Source of the DNA: Melieria omissa
Taxonomy: Eukaryota; Arthropoda; Insecta; Diptera; Ulidiidae
NCBI GenBank assembly: GCA_963971225.1
Contig: OZ020269.1
Span: 101,802,905-101,866,904, forward strand
Direction of reading: 5' to 3'
Length of the DNA stretch: 64,000 nucleotides
The notes beneath the pieces are model-generated. The model was not told the origin of the DNA. It saw nothing but the letters and a program-made list of their open reading frames with translations, and did not search any database. Below, one piece after another: positions 58,745 to 64,000 of this stretch; positions within the stretch are counted from its first letter, which is position 1, and each line of letters begins with the position of its first letter. The translations under genes were made by a program, and so were the position numbers.

Positions 58745-59900
58745 AGATCTTCTAGGTCACAGTGCACTAGTCCCCGTCAATAGTAATAAAAATATAGTAG
58801 AACGTCGCCTCAGTCACTTTTTTGTCTTCCTTTATGGAGGAGTTTATATTTCCTCCATGAAAGTCGTTCTTGATTGTTGCATTGGAGATCATAAAGGTGC
58901 TTGCTCCTGTTTTGTATGTAATATCGAAAATCGGTACTATATGGTACTAATCTACGGGACTAGAGTAGTTCTTCGTAGTTTCACTGAAGTCCATCAAGTT
59001 TTTTGCTTTTGTCTTGTATATGAATATGACTCAGTTGTCTCAGATCATCAGTTGAAAAGATCATCAGTTCAGTTGCCTGATCTTGTCTTGAATAAGAATA
59101 TCTGAAATCGGTGTAGTATGGGTTATCTATCTCTTGCAACGATAGCAACGTTTTCTTTGACACATCTATTTGTTAACTCATTCCCAACTTCAAATATCCT
59201 GGTGAAAAGTGTTGACTAGTTAGAAAGCCAGTAAAGATCTTTCAATCAAAACATTATACCATATTAGCATAGCTCAAAAATCAATAAACTAGCAAATGAC
59301 TATGCAAATATGTAGTTTTTTAGAATAATGCAAATTTTATATTTTACTTTACACATTTCCTTTACGCATCTGTTGTACTGACACCTCTTTTTCTTCCCTA
59401 ACTGACACAATATCCAGTACTAAAAAATGCTGTACCGCTGTCTTTTCACACCTTTTATTACAACAGTGCGCAGACCAGCTGCTTTTCTATTATCTAACAC
59501 CTTCACTGTCGTTGCTGTTAACACTCTAATCAATACGATAAAATGTGATAAAAACGCTTTGCTTTTTTCCCATGCACCAACAAAAGTTAGTACAAAAATT
59601 TGCTAATTTTTGAACAAGCAAAAGTGTGTTATTCGCAATTAAATATTATTCTCAATCAAAAATGTTGTCAGAAAGGTAGATCAGTGTTCGATTGGAACAG
59701 TGGGCAGACATTAGTTTTTTCATCAATTTTGTTGTCATTTTAAATTGCAATCCAACTCAAGCGTATTCCATTGCAAATGCATGGAAGGGCCATCTAAAAA
59801 TAGCAGGTTTTAGTCAGATTTTTATTTCACCAAAAACTATTATTAATAAACTTGTAAACTCTTTATTAAATTTGTCTTTTTTCTCTTTCTTTTCTCATAG
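58745..59900. other. End of CABLES intron 1, nothing recognised
   Basis: AT-rich sequence leads to a strong 3' splice site: a TTTTTTCTCTTTCTTTTCTC tract and CATAG at 59900. No gene or element is supported. Confidence 0.5.
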
Positions 59901-60269
59901 AACTTTCAGCAATGGCGCCAACGACGCCAATATCATATTTCCCGAACGTCGGACACGTCTCAATACCGCGCCGGGCATGCGTGCCGGCAGCGGAGCCAAG
60001 CGGCCGTGCAACATCATACACGGCTCCACGCATATTACGGACGACAGCAGCACGGAGAGCCTGACGCCGGGCAGCTTTCCGAACAGCTTCAGCGCACGCG
60101 GCAGCATCAGCAAGAGCGTACAAATCAGCGATGCCAAGGATTTGCGTTTCCTCAGTCCGCAAGCGCACAAGCAGCACCACTACAAGGACGAGCGCGTGGT
60201 GCTCATGTCGCGCAAGGTGCCCTTCTTTATATTCTCGGCGCTGCCCTACTACAAGGGCAAGAACGGCAG
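59901..60269 (+). CDS. CABLES, second coding exon visible
   Basis: It joins the 10384 donor in phase 2 (AG|A = Arg) and reads [20 protein letters not shown] ... [30 protein letters not shown]. It spans residues ~312-434 of the predicted protein. The Ser/Thr-rich [15 protein letters not shown] stretch and the basic PERRTR block are typical of the kinase-substrate part of CABLES. A second in-frame acceptor CAG at 59907-59909 would skip three codons. The donor is AG|GTGCGC (60270), a weak consensus; phase 2 again. Confidence 0.9.
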
Positions 60270-60340
60270 GTGCGCATGATGATGCAAAGTTGAAGTGTTC
60301 AATTAAATTAATTTGAATGTATTTGTTTTTGCTTTTGCAG

Positions 60341-60467
60341 AGCCGAACTACGCAAAGAGGGTCGCCGACGCAATCCTTCCGGCTCGCGTCCCTTGTCATC
60401 GATCAACGATGCAGCACCATTCGATCCATTCGATTTGCTGGGCATTGAAAAAGGCGAAAGTGGACAG
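60341..60467 (+). CDS. CABLES, third coding exon visible
   Basis: The acceptor is TTTGCTTTTGCAG (60340), 71 bp after the previous donor. It reads [37 protein letters not shown] and ESGQ, the most conserved non-cyclin block of the family ([29 protein letters not shown]). Residues ~435-477. The donor CAG|GTGCGCATG (60468) has the same 12-base context as the previous exon's donor. Ends in phase 0. Confidence 0.92.
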
Positions 60468-60565
60468 GTGCGCATGCAAGAGAAACATTATTATATAAAA
60501 ACAAATTGTATTTTATTTTATCTTAAACACTCATTCTAATCTGTACTTTTCTGCTTTGCTTACAG

Positions 60566-60714
60566 GAAATTTCCTATGGCCATCTGCTCATACCATCGCG
60601 CTACTACAGCAAGGATGGCAAGAAACATGTCACCAATTCAGCCAACACTACACTGCTGGATAGTCAAATCGAAATCACTAGTACGGCTGCACTCAAAAAT
60701 CATGGCATTGCCAG
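60566..60714 (+). CDS. CABLES, fourth coding exon visible; the gene continues beyond the window
   Basis: The acceptor is TTTGCTTACAG (60565), after a 98-bp intron. It reads [40 protein letters not shown] and AALKNHGIA, continuing the conserved [12 protein letters not shown] block. Residues 478-526. The donor is AG|GTGAGC (60715), phase 2. The cyclin-like C-terminal half should follow past an intron of more than 3.2 kb. Confidence 0.92.
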
Positions 60715-62980
60715 GTGAGCCCATCACAAATGCGCGTTTACTATTGCGTGCCCTTGAAAACCTAATAATACAGTTTCACACTTACCAACGCGCCCACATT
60801 CAACATTGCCAACTGACAAACACACCCACCATTTCATACATTTTCCCATTTCCCTTCCATAGACAAAATGTATACAAAAGGAAATTAACACATAAAAACG
60901 CATCCAACAACAAACAAAATGTCAAAAGCCAAACCACCGCACATCATAGTTCAATTCCACTGCCAATCCTGCGCCTTTGCCAATCGTTAACATAGTCACA
61001 ATCCGTTCCAGCTCAATGGACACGCAACAAATAACATTTACCACAAGCCAACCTGCATCCCACTGTCAGCCACAAAAACCACGTTGGCTCTATTTTTTTA
61101 GTCCAACTCATGCCACATGCCCAACGTGTCATCTGGCCATTATTGTAGCCGCCAGTAGTCGGTCATTATTCTTCCGCCAGTCCGTAGTATGGCTGCAAAT
61201 AGAAAAGCCACAACTGCAATAATAACAACAAACGTTAGCACACTTGGCACCACCTGAAAATGAACATTAAAAAAACCGAAAATGATTTTTCAAGCTACAA
61301 CGCAATTTCCCTCCATTGCCTTTACCACATATTTAGTATTTTTATGTATATGGGTTTTTGTTTTTAACTACCGTCTTGAACATTTTTACAACCACCATGT
61401 CCATGCCACCAGAAGCTTAACCTAACTCAATATTTTTTCTTTGCAATGCATATGACAGACAGCAATTCTGTCTCTATTTTCGACCTACGCATTGCATTCA
61501 CACTAAGGTTTTATAGTTTTGTTTTGCTTTCCCACACGGCACCAACCATCGCTGAGCGTGCAATAGATTTTGCAGCGTAAATTATTGAATTATCAATTCA
61601 ATCAATTATCAAAATCAAATCAATTATTGAATTTTTGTACTCATGTCGACGTTAGGAAAATGTGTCTGTGGCTAATTAAATTGACGTGAAAATATTCTGT
61701 CACATTAATCAATATTTCTGCTTTGTACTTAGTATACAAATACTGTGCAAATGGCATTAACCAAAGCGTACAAAATTCCAAATATTTTAATGTCTGAAGA
61801 ATATTGAACGCATGCAAAATTTCTCAAGGTTTCCTTTGTTGCAACGAACCAACTAGAACGAAATAGTTTAGACTTAAAACTTTCAGTGAAATGAAATGCT
61901 TTTAATTGGTTCATTAGTTCAAACTGAAAACTGCGAGTGTGAAGAATGAATGCAATCGTCCGTACGCACCTCACATTCTCCTCCAGTTATTATGTCAGCT
62001 ACTGCGACTTGAAAATTCCCATTTAATTGTCTGTGCTTAAGCAAAAAATATTCACCTTCTTAGCGCTTTAAACGCTTTAAGTCTTAAGCCGCAATTCAGC
62101 GCATTATGGAAAACTGCAGCATGCACTAAACGCTTCAAGCAAATCATATTAAAAGTATTTGTAAATATGTTTTGATTTCTTTACGGTGCTTACGGTGCTT
62201 TGCGTATTTTACGTAAGTCGTAAATTGTGCTTTTTATTTTATTGTATTTATTTTCATTTTTTCCCATTTCCTTTCGAATGAATTTTATGTTTATTGTGAT
62301 TTGTCATGCAATTTTTGCGTATTTTGCGCTTCTCGTCTTCTACTCACAACACAACACCTAATTTTTTTTTATTATGCCTTTTGCTGCTGCTGCTGTTATT
62401 ATTGTTATTGTTACTACTGGGCTTAATATGACACTCTTGTAAATATTTGCCTACAACAAAACAGCAGTTGGCTACTTGTACTAAATTGCTGATGTCTTTT
62501 AAATTGTACATTGTTTTTGTTCTTGTTTGTGCAGCGCATTTTTGTTTTGCTAATTTTATGCGACATATTACTTCAAAGTGAATTTGATTCCGGCTGGCAT
62601 TGCAACATAATTGAATTGCGCTTGAATGTTGCAATTGTTGCGATGTGACACCTTGAAAATTGTTTACCAATTTGTCGTGCAACGGCAGACATTTCATTAG
62701 CACAATAATTCTTGTAAATTGTGCGAAGGTGAGAGGTAAACAATGTCTCATACATAATGTAAATGTTATGAGAAAAGACTTTCATTCTTAAAGTAATGGA
62801 AGCGCACAAAAGTTCTGCTCAGCGTGGAGACAAATTCAGCAGAGAGCATGGTTGGGGTTAACACTGGCAAACGACTTTGGAAGAAGCTCGAAAGACGAGA
62901 AAGAAGAGGATTCAATCCTTCACCTACTCTGCACCTGTCCGTCTGTTTGCCGGAAACGTAAAACACGTATTGATTTCTTC
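60715..62980. other. CABLES intron 4, no recognised feature
   Basis: 60720-61560 is C/A-rich with short plus frames (60576-60995 is mostly exon 4 read in the wrong frame). There is a CTGCTGCTGCTG run at 62385-62397. No gene seen. Confidence 0.45.
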
Positions 62981-62984
62981 CATT

Positions 62985-63838
62985 CAGAACATCTCTTCGA
63001 CAACTCCAATGTGAACCTAGATGACTAAATCTGCTTTTTTATAAGTTCCAAATGCTTTGAATTTTCATTAGACCAAAGCCTGAGATGTTAGGATTGTTTC
63101 TTCTATTCATAAAACCTCTCCGGCATCTCCAATGTGAACCTAAATGACTACATCCATTTTATTACAAGTTTCAGATGGTTTGCATTTTCATTAGGACCCA
63201 TGCCTGAGATGTTATAAGGGTTTGTTTTATTCAGAAAATCTCTCCAACATCTCCAATGTGCACCTTAATGACTAAATCCACTTTATTACAAGTTGCAGAT
63301 AATTTGAATTTTCAGTAGGACCAAAGCCTCAGATGTTACAAAAGTATCTTCCATTCAGAAAATCTCTAACATCTCCCATGTCAACTGAAATCGCTAAATC
63401 CACTTTATTACATGTTCCAGAAGGTTTAAATTTTCATTAGGACCAAAGCCTGAGATGTTACAAGGGTTTCTTTTATTCAGAAAATCTCTCCAACATCTCC
63501 AAAGTGAACCTTAATGACTAAATCCAGTTTATTACAAGTTGCAGATAGTTTAGTTTTTCAGTAGGACCAAAGCCTCAGATGTTAGAAGGGTATCTTCTAT
63601 TCAGAAAATCTCTCCAACATCTCCAATGTGAACCTTAATGACTAAATCCACTTTATTACAAGTTGCAGATAGTTTAGTTTTTCAGTAGGACCAAAGCCTG
63701 AGATGTTAGAAGGGTATCTTCTATTCAGAAAATCTCTCCAACATCTCCAATGTGAACCTTAATGACTAAATCCACTTTATTACAAGTTGCAGATAGTTTA
63801 GTTTTTCAGTAGGACCAAAGCCTGAGATGTTAGAAGGG
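62985..63838. repeat. Minisatellite, ~7 copies of a ~122-bp unit
   Basis: The unit is AATCTCTCCAACATCTCCAA, TGTGAACCTTAATGACTAAA, TCCACTTTATTACAAGTTGC, AGATAGTTTAGTTTTTCAGT, AGGACCAAAGCCTGAGATGT and TAGAAGGGTATCTTCTATTC. The last three units are nearly identical, while the first ones are diverged. The array ends inside AGAAGGGTA, directly at the GGTTA-type element end. Confidence 0.92.
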
Positions 63839-64000
63839 TAGGTTAGGTTAGGTTGCGGTGGCTGCCTCTATAAGAGACACACTTGGAGGCCTGAAAGGCC
63901 CATTGTGATACCACATATTTCACCCGTTTTTGAACTGTGTATGCAACACTGTTTTTTGCCAACATATGTTACAGCACACATTTCAAGCGGATGGGGAAAG
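63838..64000 (-). mobile_element. Probable non-LTR retrotransposon 3' end with TAACC tail
   Basis: TAGGTTAGGTTAGGTTGCGG followed by TGGCTGCC... and CATTGTGATACCAC matches, on the minus strand, the pattern GTGGTATCACAATGG ... AACCTAACCTAACC seen at fly non-LTR 3' ends (compare 15485 and 16009). It runs off the window, and no protein motif is visible yet. Confidence 0.5.

Noticed and set aside
59866..60399. 177-codon minus-strand gene
   Set aside because: It is the antisense shadow of the conserved CABLES exons, whose plus-strand reading matches a known family and splice sites.
63838..63856. Telomere-like TTAGG/GGTTA repeat
   Set aside because: Only about three units are present, and they form the tail of a dispersed element; flies lack TTAGG telomeres.
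1..64000. A new defence, toxin or viral system
   Set aside because: All recognisable coding sequence is SYF1, CABLES or transposon relics; no operon-like cluster, viral gene or toxin-like protein was seen.

Overview
The window is eukaryotic nuclear DNA from a fly. It is AT-rich, with introns of 53-71 bp beside one of about 49.5 kb, Drosophila-type core promoter motifs, and degraded mariner, non-LTR, hAT-like and SINE copies. The repeat content and the long intron suggest a higher dipteran with a bloated genome, such as a tephritid fruit fly; the species is an inference. Two protein-coding genes are supported, both cut by a window edge.

Left end (1-2739, minus strand): the five-exon orthologue of the NTC/Prp19-complex splicing factor SYF1/XAB2 (Drosophila fandango), 835 codons, with only the last few residues and the stop missing. 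A divergent promoter region follows. At 3249-3282 a matching Inr+DPE pair points right and starts a probable non-coding exon that ends at a strong splice donor at 3898.

Plus strand (9450 to beyond 60714): the orthologue of CABLES (Cdk5 and Abl enzyme substrate; probably Drosophila CG6191). The first coding exon (9450-10384) carries the RRRLTAISFLSNISLDG block and long His-, Gly/Ser- and Gln-rich stretches. After an intron of 49,516 bp come three phase-compatible exons (59901-60269, 60341-60467, 60566-60714) with the conserved core [13 protein letters not shown]. The C-terminal cyclin-like region lies beyond the window.

The giant intron and flanks hold: about nine unrelated degenerate minisatellites (10.6-12.1, 14.65-15.28, 17.0-18.8, 21.3-21.8, 26.96-27.56, 29.7-30.5, 45.3-47.0, 56.2-57.4 and 63.0-63.84 kb); two large (CAATT)n-(AAATT)n arrays; a tRNA-derived SINE with a 12-bp target duplication and a second copy split by a 439-bp TIR element; two mariner-like elements, one carrying a nested retrotransposon fragment with a 15-bp target duplication and the other a tiny TTAA-flanked MITE; hAT-like and TA-flanked MITEs; and at least nine 5'-truncated non-LTR retrotransposon ends. 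No prokaryotic, viral or CRISPR content was seen. The two genes are functionally separate (spliceosome and kinase adaptor); their link here is a head-to-head arrangement around one promoter region.
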